Source: SHZL01 sp031362985
GTDB taxonomy: Bacteria; Pseudomonadota; Gammaproteobacteria; Xanthomonadales; SZUA-36
Length of the DNA: 64,000 nt
Assembly (NCBI GenBank): GCA_031362985.1
Contig: JANLTO010000120.1
Span: 62,001-126,000 of the forward strand
Direction of reading: 5' to 3'
Part shown: positions 34,335 to 43,289 of the stretch, piece after piece
Layout of the letters: the number at the start of each line of letters is the position of its first letter
How positions within the stretch are numbered: the stretch's first letter is position 1
Made by a program: the position numbers and the translations under genes
Notes under the pieces: model-generated
What the model saw: the letters and a program-made list of their open reading frames with translations, nothing else
Told to the model about the DNA's origin: nothing
Database searches by the model: none

Positions 34335-36227
34335 TCAATTGGGGATATACCAGATTGGTGAACTCCAGGCGCGTTCCTGGATGGTCGCCGGTACCGTGGT
34401 CAGCGGTGCCATGTTCAGGCGGGCCGCGTCATAGGTGTTCCAGCGCGGGGTTGGTATCTCGAGGACACGGGCGTAATAGAAGGCCCGCTGGTCCGCCTGG
34501 AACTCAGGATCGGTCCAGCCGGTGGCCAATTGCGCAGTGCCAATGGCATCGGTGTACGTCGCAGTCTTCAGATCAACACTGCTGCCGACCGGCGGCAGTT
34601 TGCCGTCGGCGCCGACCTTGCGGTCGCCTGACCAGGCGACATCAAAAATTTTCTCGTGCTGCTCGCCTGCCGCGTCAAGCCAACCCTTGACGATCTGGAC
34701 ACGGTCGAGGTTGCCGCTCTTGGGGTCCTTCAGCGCCGTGACCAGGAAGGTGGGTGCTTTGCCGGCGCCCGGGCCAGCAACCGGCTTCAGGTCGCTCCCC
34801 ATCGGCACGCCCTTGGCGTAGGCAGTCTTGACGAAATCCGGTTTGTTCACGTCGTCGGCGGAATAGTCGAAACTGCCGAAGAAGCGCAGCTTCATCATCG
34901 GGCCCGACGTTGCGAAGGTCTCCTTGCGCTGCATCGCATCATAGATGGCCTCGCGGGTGTTCTGCGGGGCCCAGACGCCGGCCAAACCACCCGAACTGAA
35001 TTCCTGGATCTGCTGGACCTGGCCTGCCGGCGCGCCGGGGATGCCAGTCAGCCTCTCCTTGGCATTGTTCTCAAAGGCGAACTTGCCAGTGAAGTTGTAC
35101 TCCTCGTTGCTGGCTGCGGCATTGTGCGTGTCGGTATCGCCGATGAAACCATATTTAAACGGATTGCCGGCGCCACTCGCGGCCTGACTCATGCCATCTA
35201 GAAGCGCCTGACGGGCGAAGCTGCCCCTGGGATGGGAAGGGCGTTCGAAATCCGCCGAGAGCGTGTAATCCCACAGTTCGAAGCCGGCGAATTCGTCGGT
35301 TGGGGACAGGAACGGCGTGGTTTCGGAAGTGCCCTTGATCTGGGTGATTTCATACAACGGTTCATTGTCGGCGCGGGTCTTGTTGTAGGCCGCATCGATC
35401 GGCTTGCCGTCGCGTTTGACCAGATCGAACATCAGGCCGTCACTGGCATTGCCGTTGTGCGGAATGGCGAACAGCGTCGAACCCTTCGCGCGCTGTTCGT
35501 CCATCCATTTCCAAAGGGTTTCGGGGTCGTCCGAATCGAGCGCCGACAGCGCCAGCTCGGGCAGGTGCGCGGTATCGCGGAAGACAACGACACGGTGCAA
35601 ATTGCGCTTCTGTGGATTCGAGGTCCATTCAAAACCGGCGAAGGTGGTGAATTTGCCGGGGAGGTAGTTCGCATCCGCGGCCTTGATGATGTCGGTCCAG
35701 ACGGTATGCGCCAGCACGGGGTCGCTAAGCGTCGGGTCGCGCTTGCCTTCGCTCATGTCGCGCAGGATGCCGGCAAAGGTCTGCATGCGGACATTGGCGT
35801 CGGGCGAGGTAACGCCCTTGGCAAGCTCGGTCTTGCTCAGTGGGCTGTCCGGATTCGCCATCTGGTTGAAAACGCCCATGTACTCGGCATGGTCGGCCAC
35901 CATGTAGAAATCGAGTGGGGTCTGGATCTGCATTTCCGGCCCGCCGCTGCCGGTGATCGGCTTGCCCTGCGCCCAGGCATAAGCATCTGTCGGCGTGGTC
36001 TTGGAGCCGTTGGTGAAAGCGTCGAACGACCAGCCGGTATGGACATGGACGTCGCCGAAGTAGACGTTGTTGTGAGGGTTCGGCGGCGGCAGATCGGCTG
36101 CTGGCGCGGCGGGTGCAACTTCGACGGTCGCTGGTTCTGCCGCAACGGGCGCCGCCTGCTTTTGGCAGCCGGAGAGGGCCATCAAGCCGAGACTGGCGAC
36201 GATTAGTATAGCAAGTTGTTTTTTCAT
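34335..36227 (-). CDS. DUF3604 lipoprotein, copy 1
   Basis: A 630-residue lipoprotein with signal MKKQLAILIVASLGLMALSG followed by Cys21. After an Ala/Pro linker the DUF3604 domain opens with YFGDVHVHTGWSFDAF, where His61-x-His63 resembles the metal site of PHP-family phosphoesterases; VADHAEYMG and IPHNGNASDG supply further candidate ligands. The C-terminus is WSSPIWYIPN. I chose the ATG at 36225-36227, where the lipoprotein signal begins. The enzymatic role of DUF3604 is not established; metal-dependent hydrolysis is my inference. It has a tandem paralogue immediately upstream and lies 15 bases before the PPIase gene. Confidence 0.87.
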   Translation of the reverse strand: MKKQLAILIVASLGLMALSGCQKQAAPVAAEPATVEVAPAAPAADLPPPNPHNNVYFGDVHVHTGWSFDAFTNGSKTTPTDAYAWAQGKPITGSGGPEMQIQTPLDFYMVADHAEYMGVFNQMANPDSPLSKTELAKGVTSPDANVRMQTFAGILRDMSEGKRDPTLSDPVLAHTVWTDIIKAADANYLPGKFTTFAGFEWTSNPQKRNLHRVVVFRDTAHLPELALSALDSDDPETLWKWMDEQRAKGSTLFAIPHNGNASDGLMFDLVKRDGKPIDAAYNKTRADNEPLYEITQIKGTSETTPFLSPTDEFAGFELWDYTLSADFERPSHPRGSFARQALLDGMSQAASGAGNPFKYGFIGDTDTHNAAASNEEYNFTGKFAFENNAKERLTGIPGAPAGQVQQIQEFSSGGLAGVWAPQNTREAIYDAMQRKETFATSGPMMKLRFFGSFDYSADDVNKPDFVKTAYAKGVPMGSDLKPVAGPGAGKAPTFLVTALKDPKSGNLDRVQIVKGWLDAAGEQHEKIFDVAWSGDRKVGADGKLPPVGSSVDLKTATYTDAIGTAQLATGWTDPEFQADQRAFYYARVLEIPTPRWNTYDAARLNMAPLTTVPATIQERAWSSPIWYIPN

Positions 36228-36309
36228 GACAATTTTTCCATGGCTGAATTGCTTTGGGCGGTATTCACGGAATTGACCCAGCGTCAATCTGGTTTCCTGC
36301 TGCTCGTGA
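36228..36309. repeat. Duplicated 82-bp spacer, copy 1
   Basis: The spacer between the two DUF3604 genes is the same length as 38242-38323 and nearly the same sequence (most positions agree, including CACGGAATTGACCCAGC). It marks the junction of a tandem duplication of about 2 kb. Confidence 0.85.
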
Positions 36310-38241
36310 TCAATTCGGCGAGTACCAGATTGGCGAGGTATAGGCACGCTCCTGAAGTGTCATTCTCGTACCGTCCAGCGGCGTGTTCTTGAAGCGCTTG
36401 ACGTCATACGCGGTCCATCGCGGGGTTGGGATCTCCAGCACTCGTCCGTAGTAAAAAGCGGAAAGCGAAGGATCGAAATCGGGATCCTTCCAGACCGCAA
36501 CCAATTCAATCGCGCCAATAGTGTTGGTCCATGACGCGTCAGCCACGTTGACGGTATTCCCCACCGCTGGCAGCTTGCCCGTTTTCGGATCCGGCACGCG
36601 CTTGTCCGACCAAACCACGTCGTAAACCTTTTCCTGTGTCTTGCCGTCCTTGTCGAGCCAGCCTTTCACGATTTGGTAGCGATCGAGATTAGCGCCGATG
36701 GCATCCTTCATCGCAGCCACCAGGAAGATCGGCGCCTTGCCTGCAGGCGCCGCATGCAGATCGCCGCCCATCGGCACGCCCTTGGCATAACCGGTCTTGG
36801 CAAGCGTGCGGGCATCGGCATCCTTGGCTTCGAAGTCGAAGCCGCCGAACAGACGCACGGTCATCCGCGTACCGGTGGTGGCATAGGTCTCCTTGCGCTG
36901 CATCGCATCCCACAAGGCAGCACGGGTGTTCTCGGTGGCCCAGACTGCCGCATAGCCGGAGGCGCCAACTTCCCAATCCATGATCGTGACGCCGGACTTG
37001 GGGTTGTTCATGAAGACCTTGGTGAGCCGTTCCGGGCTGGGTTCCTGCGGCGTGGTCTTGCCGAAGAAATTGTCTTCTTCCATCGCGGCCAGACCGGTGT
37101 GTGCGTCACTGCTTCCGATCAGGCCAAACTTGTAGGGATTGGTACCGAACTCCTTTTCCAGCAGCAAACCGTTTTTGAGGCCAGAACGGGTGTACTCGAA
37201 TTCAAGCATGTCCTTTGTTTTCGCCGCGCTGCCATCGAGGTTGCCCTTGTCCCAGATTTCGAAATCTGCGAACTCGTCGTTCGGGGAAAGGTAGGGATGC
37301 GATTCGCCGGTGCCTTTGGTTTGCGTGGTTTCGTATAGTCGCTCCCATTTCTCGCGGGTCGTCACGTACTCGGCGTCGAGCTTCTTGCCAAAGGCTTCGA
37401 CGGTCGGAAACATGAGCCCGTTGGACAGGTTGCCGTTATGGGCGATTGCCAGTACCTGGCCGCCGGTTGATTGCTGATAGGTATCCATCCATTTCCACAA
37501 GTCCACCGGGTTGTCGCTGCCCAAGGGTTTCATCGTGGTGTACGGCTCGACCTTATTGGCCTTGTCTGCGTTGTCGCGGAAAATGACGTTACGGTGCAGA
37601 TTGTTGCCACCGGTGTTGGAGGTCCACTCATAGCCGATGAAAGCGGTGAAACGACCCGGGTCATTGGCTTCCTCGGCGGCCTTGATGGTGTCCTGCCAGG
37701 CGGAAATATAGGCGGGCGTGCCGGGCAAAGGTAGGATGGCCTTGGAGATGGTTCCGGTGCCGAAGTTGCCGATGATGTCGAGGGCAGCGGCGTTGCCTTG
37801 CCCGGACGTGATCATGTCATGCCATTTCTTGCCCTGCGGATCGGCCATGATTTCCGGCGTTCCAGCCAGGATCAAGGGGAAGAAGCCCATGGCATCGGAG
37901 TGATCGGACACAACGAGGAAATCGAGCGGCCGGCGCAGCTTCGCCGGTTGACCGGACGACGCCGTCACCTCATTGCCCTTCGCAAACTCGTAGGCATCGT
38001 GGGGGGTCAGGCGTGCGCCGAAGGCACCGGCGTCTACGGAGTACGAGGTATGCAGATGGGTGTCGCCGAAGAATACCTGTTCAGGGAATTCCGTCGTCGA
38101 AGCTTCTGGTGCGGCCTGCGCAACCGGTGGCGCCTGCGCTACCGTTGCTTCCGCGGCGACGGTCACTTCCTGCTTTTGGCAGCCGGAGAGGGCCATCAAG
38201 CCAAGACTGGCGACGATCAATACAGCAAGTTGCTTTTTCAT
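36310..38241 (-). CDS. DUF3604 lipoprotein, copy 2
   Basis: A 643-residue paralogue of the next gene downstream. The lipoprotein signal is nearly identical (MKKQLAVLIVASLGLMALSG then Cys21), while the mature proteins have clearly diverged. The PHP-like opening is FFGDTHLHTSYSVDAG (His62, His64), with VVSDHSDAMG and AIAHNGNLSNG further on. The C-terminus is YTSPIWYSPN. The ATG at 38239-38241 starts the signal peptide. Strong conservation of leader and spacer with divergence of the body suggests duplication followed by specialisation. Function unknown. Confidence 0.87.
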   Translation of the reverse strand: MKKQLAVLIVASLGLMALSGCQKQEVTVAAEATVAQAPPVAQAAPEASTTEFPEQVFFGDTHLHTSYSVDAGAFGARLTPHDAYEFAKGNEVTASSGQPAKLRRPLDFLVVSDHSDAMGFFPLILAGTPEIMADPQGKKWHDMITSGQGNAAALDIIGNFGTGTISKAILPLPGTPAYISAWQDTIKAAEEANDPGRFTAFIGYEWTSNTGGNNLHRNVIFRDNADKANKVEPYTTMKPLGSDNPVDLWKWMDTYQQSTGGQVLAIAHNGNLSNGLMFPTVEAFGKKLDAEYVTTREKWERLYETTQTKGTGESHPYLSPNDEFADFEIWDKGNLDGSAAKTKDMLEFEYTRSGLKNGLLLEKEFGTNPYKFGLIGSSDAHTGLAAMEEDNFFGKTTPQEPSPERLTKVFMNNPKSGVTIMDWEVGASGYAAVWATENTRAALWDAMQRKETYATTGTRMTVRLFGGFDFEAKDADARTLAKTGYAKGVPMGGDLHAAPAGKAPIFLVAAMKDAIGANLDRYQIVKGWLDKDGKTQEKVYDVVWSDKRVPDPKTGKLPAVGNTVNVADASWTNTIGAIELVAVWKDPDFDPSLSAFYYGRVLEIPTPRWTAYDVKRFKNTPLDGTRMTLQERAYTSPIWYSPN

Positions 38242-38323
38242 GACAATTTTTCCATGATTGCATTGCTTTGGGTGGTATGCACGGAATTGACCCAGCTTCA
38301 AAATGGCTTCCTGCTGTTCGTGA
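38242..38323. repeat. Duplicated 82-bp spacer, copy 2
   Basis: It matches 36228-36309 along its whole length. On its far side lies the relic of a third DUF3604 gene, just as copy 1 of the spacer is followed by the 3' end of copy 2. Confidence 0.85.
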
Positions 38324-38377
38324 TCAATTTGGCGAGTACCAGATTGGCGAGGCAGACGCCCGTCCCTGATGGATCAT
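38324..38377 (-). pseudogene. 3' relic of a third DUF3604 gene
   Basis: These 17 codons and a stop encode a tail ending in RASASPIWYSPN, matching the C-termini of the two intact genes (RAYTSPIWYSPN and RAWSSPIWYIPN), in the same position relative to the repeated spacer. Upstream of it the similarity stops, so the rest of the gene is gone. It shows that the array once had at least three members. Confidence 0.8.
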
Positions 38378-38422
38378 TTTATGCATTCGGACATGGCGGT
38401 CCTGTAGCATACAACATCGTAT

Positions 38423-38977
38423 ATGGCTATTCGAGAGATCATCCGCATGGGGCACCCAACACTGCGCCGGGTAGCGCGGCCATTGCAGTCGCATGAGCTG
38501 TCGGGCGAACCCGTACGTGAGTTGTTGGCGGACATGGTCGACACCTTGCACCATGCGGGCGGAATAGGGTTGGCGGCGCCGCAGGTCAATGCATCCGTGC
38601 GCCTGGCCATCATTGAAATTCCCGGCGGGAATTCCCGCTACGGGGAGATTCCGGCGATGCCCCTTACAATCTTTGTAAATCCTGAAATCCAGGTGCTGGC
38701 CGGCGAGCTTGCGGGATACTGGGAAGGTTGCCTGTCCGTTCCCGGGCTACGTGGCTTTGTGGAGCGGCCACAGCACGTGCGGGTCCATGCACTGGACCTG
38801 CAGGGCAATGCCTTCGAACTGGAGCTCAAAGGCTTCCTGGCCACGGTATTCCAGCATGAGTTCGATCATCTCGACGGCAAGCTGTACATCGACCGCCTCA
38901 AAGACAGCTCGTTGCTGGTGTACGAGGATATGCTGGCTGAATGGCTGGGTCCCGGGCAATCGGTGCTGGACGGCTAG
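38423..38977 (+). CDS. def: Peptide deformylase
   Basis: A 184-residue metalloenzyme that removes the N-formyl group from nascent proteins. All three motifs are intact: GGIGLAAPQ (about 50-58), EGCLSVPG with the metal-binding Cys (about 98-105), and QHEFDHLDG with both His ligands (about 141-149). It stands alone, not next to fmt, so it may be a second deformylase. The fragment of a DUF3604 gene lies 46 bases upstream on the other strand. The amino-acid permease starts 22 bases after it. Confidence 0.94.
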   Translation: MAIREIIRMGHPTLRRVARPLQSHELSGEPVRELLADMVDTLHHAGGIGLAAPQVNASVRLAIIEIPGGNSRYGEIPAMPLTIFVNPEIQVLAGELAGYWEGCLSVPGLRGFVERPQHVRVHALDLQGNAFELELKGFLATVFQHEFDHLDGKLYIDRLKDSSLLVYEDMLAEWLGPGQSVLDG

Positions 38978-38998
38978 TGGCCTGTAACAGCCAAAGCC

Positions 38999-40297
38999 GT
39001 GGTTGAATCGGCCAAAACAGAAGCTGAAACCGAGGCAGGTCTGAAGCGCGAAATCAGCCGCCTGGGTTTTGCGGCTATTTCCCTGAATGGTGTTATCGGT
39101 GGGGGCATTTTTGCACTGCCGGCGATTGCCGCCGCCACTGCTGGACTGTTCAGTCCGTGGCTGTTCCTGATCTGCGGCCTGATCATCATGACCGTGGTGC
39201 TGTCGATGGCCCGCGCAGCCAGTTTCTTTAGTGGCACCGGCGGTCCTTTGACTTATGTCAGTCATGCATTTGGTCCGTTTGCGGGATTCCAGGTCGGGTG
39301 GTTGTACGCGTTCTCCCGGGTTGCTGCCTTTGCGGCGAATATCAACCTGCTGTTAACCTATGCAGCCTGGTTCTGGGCGCCCTTGGGACAGGGAATCACC
39401 AGGCAAATCACCCTGGCCCTGTTGTGCGCTTTTCTCACCTGGACAAACGTGGTTGGGCTGCGCCGCGGAATGCAGACCATTTTTGTGCTTACTCTGCTCA
39501 AGCTCATACCGCTGACCCTGGTCGTGCTACTGGGCCTGACCCGCCTCAACCCGGAAGTATTCACCAACGCTGGCTTGCCAGCATTCGACGGCCTGGGCGA
39601 AACCTTGCTGGTTCTGTTCTATGCATTTGTCGGGTTTGAAGGCGCCGTGGTTCCCGCTGGCGAAGCGCGCAATCCGCAACGTGACATTCCCCGGGCGCTG
39701 GTCTCCAGCGTCGTGGCCATCACTGCGCTGTATGTATCGATTCAAATCGTGGCGATTTCCGTGCTACCGGAGCTGGGTGCCAGCAAGGCGCCTCTGGCTG
39801 ATGTCGCCCTGGTACTGATGGGGTCAGCGGGCGCTGCCCTGATGGCCGCCGGGGCGGTGTTTTCCGTGGGCGGCAATTGCTCGTCCATAATGTTCAACGG
39901 CCCGCGCATGGTCTACGCCATGTCACGTCAAAACCTCTTGCCGCGGTGGTTCGGGGCCATCCATCCGCGCTTTGGCACGCCGGCCAATGCGATCATGTTT
40001 GTGGGTGGCTTGGCCTTGTTCCTGTCACTCAGTGGCAGCTTTGTCTGGCTGGCTGCCATGTCCACCGTGGTACGCCTGCTGGTCTACGTTGCCTGTATCC
40101 TGGCCCTTCCGCGCCTGCACACGGCGCTTGGCGAAGGTGCACAGCCGTTTAATCTGCCCGGCGGGTACCTGGTTCCGTTTCTGGGGCTGATGCTGTGCGG
40201 CTGGCTGATGACGTTTGCCACCAGCCAGTCGTGGCTTACCACTGCAGTATTCTCCACTATTGGAACGGCATTTTATTTCGCTACGGGCAGACGTTAG
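38999..40297 (+). CDS. APC superfamily amino-acid permease
   Basis: A 432-residue inner-membrane transporter with about twelve helices. The N-terminal segment has the APC hallmark GVIGGGIFALPAIAA (helix 1 unwound region, about residues 30-44). The conserved FYAFVGFEGAVVPAGEARNPQRDIPRAL region, with key residues Phe-x-Gly-Phe-Glu, is at about 205-230. The start is GTG at 38999. It is downstream of def on the same strand. Substrate not predictable. Confidence 0.88.
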   Translation: MVESAKTEAETEAGLKREISRLGFAAISLNGVIGGGIFALPAIAAATAGLFSPWLFLICGLIIMTVVLSMARAASFFSGTGGPLTYVSHAFGPFAGFQVGWLYAFSRVAAFAANINLLLTYAAWFWAPLGQGITRQITLALLCAFLTWTNVVGLRRGMQTIFVLTLLKLIPLTLVVLLGLTRLNPEVFTNAGLPAFDGLGETLLVLFYAFVGFEGAVVPAGEARNPQRDIPRALVSSVVAITALYVSIQIVAISVLPELGASKAPLADVALVLMGSAGAALMAAGAVFSVGGNCSSIMFNGPRMVYAMSRQNLLPRWFGAIHPRFGTPANAIMFVGGLALFLSLSGSFVWLAAMSTVVRLLVYVACILALPRLHTALGEGAQPFNLPGGYLVPFLGLMLCGWLMTFATSQSWLTTAVFSTIGTAFYFATGRR

Positions 40298-40331
40298 CGC
40301 AGGGTATTGCTGTCTGGCGGCCGTCTTGCGA

Positions 40332-41711
40332 TCAGGGGGCTTCGAATCCGTCGCTGAACAGGGGAGGCTCGGGCGGGTCAAGGAAGGGTGCGATGCAAGC
40401 CGGACTATTGGCCGCAAGGCGGCTTTCGATCAGGCTCTGCACCGTCGGATGGAATTCCTGGTTGCTGGTGCCGCAGGCCGCGCCCGCGGGTCCGCTGACA
40501 TGGCAGTAACTCATCACTGTGCCCTTGCCATTGCCACCGGTGGGGCAAGAAACAGGGCCGGAGTAACATCCGACTTCGGCGTTGTAGCACTGGTCAAGCG
40601 CCGGGTTATAACAATGCGTGTGCGGAGAGCCCATGTTGTGGCCGAATTCATGGCCAATATAAATGGCCGTATTGGCCGGCGTGCGGCTGGTGCCGATGGC
40701 ATGAAAGCTGTAACTGCCCACAGTGCGGTTTCCATTCACGAAGCCTTTTTGGCAGTACTGATCGATCCACGCGATGCCGGAATAACTACCCGCAGCGATG
40801 CCACGGCCGCTGAACAGGGCTGCGAAATCACGATCCAGGGAACCCATGTTGAGGCGCCAGTACTGGGCAAATTCATCCAGTTGGCCAGAAGCCCCGGTGG
40901 CCACGCTGTAGGGGTCTGAATCGGTGCGCAAGGTGACGTCGCCGATAAGCAGGCGGGTTTCAACATCGCGCTCATAGAACACGTTCATGGCCAGGAACAC
41001 ATCCGTGATCCAGGTCATCGCGGTATTGATGTCGTTGCCTTTTCCGGCCATCCATTCCGTATCGGTGTCGATGGCGATTACAGCCTGGTAGGTGAGCGCC
41101 GTGCCTGCAGGTGCATCGCTCATGCTGCGCAGCGCACCCGCTTGCAGGCTTGCGAGGTCAAATCCGTGTTGATCGCCAAGCTCGGTACCGCAGGTGCTGG
41201 AACCCTCCGGCGCAGGTTCTGGCGCAGCAAGGATCAGGTTCAGCCCGTCTGTGCTCGAAACCTCGAGGTGATCGCCGCCTTTGGCAACAATCCCGCTGAT
41301 TGCCCCGGTGCCGGGGTCTACAGCAAGCCCTACGCTGCTGGTCTTGTTCGTCGCGACGAAAAACAGCCGCGGGTGCATGGCTGAAACAAGAATGCCTGCC
41401 GCATTGACCCGGAGTATTTTAGCGCCGGGCACAAACAAATCGATGCGCCGGTAGTTCAGCACATCCGTGGTATTGCCAGCGAACGCATCCAGGCTGGGCA
41501 GTCTTAGCACAGCGCCCCGGGGAGCATGCAACAAAGTGTTCCGCTCCGCAGGGTTCAGCGTCACCTTGCCTGCAGACAGAGCCGGGCGATCTTTTTGCTG
41601 CGTTGGCGGGAAGGGGGTAGCGGAAGGTGTGCGAAGAAAGCCAACACCATCCTGGGCTGCCGCAGTTGGCGCCAGCACCAGCATCAACATACCAGCCGAA
41701 ATCCATTTCAT
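40332..41711 (-). CDS. Secreted reprolysin-like zinc metalloprotease
   Basis: A 459-residue secreted protein. A signal peptide (cleaved after about residue 19, TAAAQ) is followed by a propeptide-like region, then a catalytic domain with YIGHEFGHNMGSPHTHCYNP: an HExxHxxGxxH zinc site with its first His at residue 354 and Glu 355, typical of metzincins of the M12/reprolysin type. Cys-rich segments follow (CYNAEVGCYSGPVSCP). The extreme C-terminus PLFSDGFEAP resembles short sorting tails seen on secreted proteins of marine gammaproteobacteria. It is a single gene, convergent with the APC permease. Confidence 0.88.
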   Translation of the reverse strand: MKWISAGMLMLVLAPTAAAQDGVGFLRTPSATPFPPTQQKDRPALSAGKVTLNPAERNTLLHAPRGAVLRLPSLDAFAGNTTDVLNYRRIDLFVPGAKILRVNAAGILVSAMHPRLFFVATNKTSSVGLAVDPGTGAISGIVAKGGDHLEVSSTDGLNLILAAPEPAPEGSSTCGTELGDQHGFDLASLQAGALRSMSDAPAGTALTYQAVIAIDTDTEWMAGKGNDINTAMTWITDVFLAMNVFYERDVETRLLIGDVTLRTDSDPYSVATGASGQLDEFAQYWRLNMGSLDRDFAALFSGRGIAAGSYSGIAWIDQYCQKGFVNGNRTVGSYSFHAIGTSRTPANTAIYIGHEFGHNMGSPHTHCYNPALDQCYNAEVGCYSGPVSCPTGGNGKGTVMSYCHVSGPAGAACGTSNQEFHPTVQSLIESRLAANSPACIAPFLDPPEPPLFSDGFEAP

Positions 41712-41732
41712 TTGTCGTCTCCCAATCCACGG

Positions 41733-43187
41733 TTAACGTTTTACATAGTGGTAGCGATCGCCCAGACGCTGCAGGCATTGGTCAAAGGTGCGGCTGATCT
41801 GGGTCGTGTTGCGTATGCGTTCTATCCTTGGCCAGGTCGCCCGCCGCCCGGCCTGGACCAATTGCCGTGCAATCTCGGTGCTTGCGTTGGCAAACAGGTT
41901 GCGCATGTTTAACTCACTGCGCTGCGGATAGATGGTTATATCGCCACTGTAGTTCTGACCAACGATAGCATGCGCTTTCTTGATGATGGAGCCAAGTCCC
42001 GGCACATCGAAATGGCGCTGCACCAGGTCCAGCACGTGTTCGACCTGCAACATGGGGCCTTTGATCGCGACCTCCTGCAGGAAGGGCAGCACGCCGGTTT
42101 TCTCGGCCTCGTCGTTGAGGAACGGAACCACGTGCGGATTGATCTGGCTGACGATGTAGTGGTTGACATTGTGTAGCCGGTTAACTTTTTCTTTTGGAAT
42201 ATCTTCATGCACAGAACCGTCGATCCAGTAGCTTTGCGGCATATAGGAAACGGATTTTCCGTTGTAGTTACGTGCCCTGAGCTGCACCGGGGGAAACAGG
42301 CCCGGAATGGCGCTGGACGCCAATGCCGCCTGCCGTATCAGCACATTGGGTGAGGAGAGGTAGTTAAGCAGGCGGGGAAACTGGTTTGGCTCAGCCGGAG
42401 AAACCGAGATGTTCAGGATGCGACCGGTTTTTTCATAGGCTTCGAGAAAAGTCATGTCCTTGATATTGCGATTAATCGACAGGCGCAGTTGCCGGGGATC
42501 GAACAGGCCTTCGCCCTTGATCACGTCTGCAAACCCGAAGACGCGTATCCACTTATATTTCAATTCATCCGGCTGCAAGGCCTTCTCAAGTTCCTCATCG
42601 GTATGCGTCGCCAGGAACCCGCCAATGATCGAGCCCGCGCTGGAGCCGGTTATTACTTTGGGCAACAAGTGCTGTTCCATCAGCTCTTCAATAACACCCA
42701 CGTGAAACAGCCCGAGTGAAGCACCGCCGCTGAGCAGCAGCGCCGAGCGGCCGAAACTGCGCGCAGCCCGGTTGAAAAACCGCCGCTTGCGCGAGGGGGG
42801 CAGGATTTTCACGTTGCTGTCGCACAGCAGGTTCAGTGCGGCGCTTACTTCATCGAGGTAGTCGGTGATCAAGCGCTTGCTGCCGGAGCGCGCATGTTGA
42901 TAGAGGGCGGGATTGGCCATGTTCCCCAAATTACCGTGCAACTCCTCACGCAAGCGGAACACCAGCTGGTCGTAATCTTTTTTCAATCGTAAGCGATGCA
43001 ACAAGGCTACCCGTGAGGCGATCAGGCGATAGTCGTAGTCTGTCGACTGCTCTGCTTCCAGCCACTGCGCATTACCGTCAAGGCGATCCAGTTCCTTTGC
43101 CGCCTCCTGCCACTCGGCGTAGGTACCGGCACGGCTTAGTGCATCTTCATGTTTGCGTGATGACTTGCTCATTTCCCGCTCTGCCAT
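41733..43187 (-). CDS. Patatin-like phospholipase with DUF3336 domain
   Basis: A 484-residue lipid acyl hydrolase. The N-terminal DUF3336 region (about residues 5-145) precedes the patatin domain, with an oxyanion-hole motif SGGASLGLFHVG (about 155-166), the nucleophile elbow GSSAGS (about 181-186) and the catalytic Asp in WIDGSVHEDIP. The same architecture is found in yeast triacylglycerol lipases Tgl3/4/5 and bacterial homologues. It likely acts on acylglycerols or phospholipids at the membrane. Two in-frame starts (43187 and 43172) are possible. Confidence 0.9.
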   Translation of the reverse strand: MAEREMSKSSRKHEDALSRAGTYAEWQEAAKELDRLDGNAQWLEAEQSTDYDYRLIASRVALLHRLRLKKDYDQLVFRLREELHGNLGNMANPALYQHARSGSKRLITDYLDEVSAALNLLCDSNVKILPPSRKRRFFNRAARSFGRSALLLSGGASLGLFHVGVIEELMEQHLLPKVITGSSAGSIIGGFLATHTDEELEKALQPDELKYKWIRVFGFADVIKGEGLFDPRQLRLSINRNIKDMTFLEAYEKTGRILNISVSPAEPNQFPRLLNYLSSPNVLIRQAALASSAIPGLFPPVQLRARNYNGKSVSYMPQSYWIDGSVHEDIPKEKVNRLHNVNHYIVSQINPHVVPFLNDEAEKTGVLPFLQEVAIKGPMLQVEHVLDLVQRHFDVPGLGSIIKKAHAIVGQNYSGDITIYPQRSELNMRNLFANASTEIARQLVQAGRRATWPRIERIRNTTQISRTFDQCLQRLGDRYHYVKR

Positions 43188-43289
43188 GCCTGCTTGCGAC
43201 GTTTCCCGGTCGAACTTTACTCGACTTTGTTATCGTGTACCATTCGGCAGGCAAGGCCACAACCCGGATTGATCAGAGGTTCTCATGAT

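Noticed and set aside
35232..36206. A 324-codon open frame antisense to DUF3604 copy 1
   Set aside because: It is a GC-skew shadow of the real gene; it has no homology, and the sense frame has a full lipoprotein signal and family motifs.
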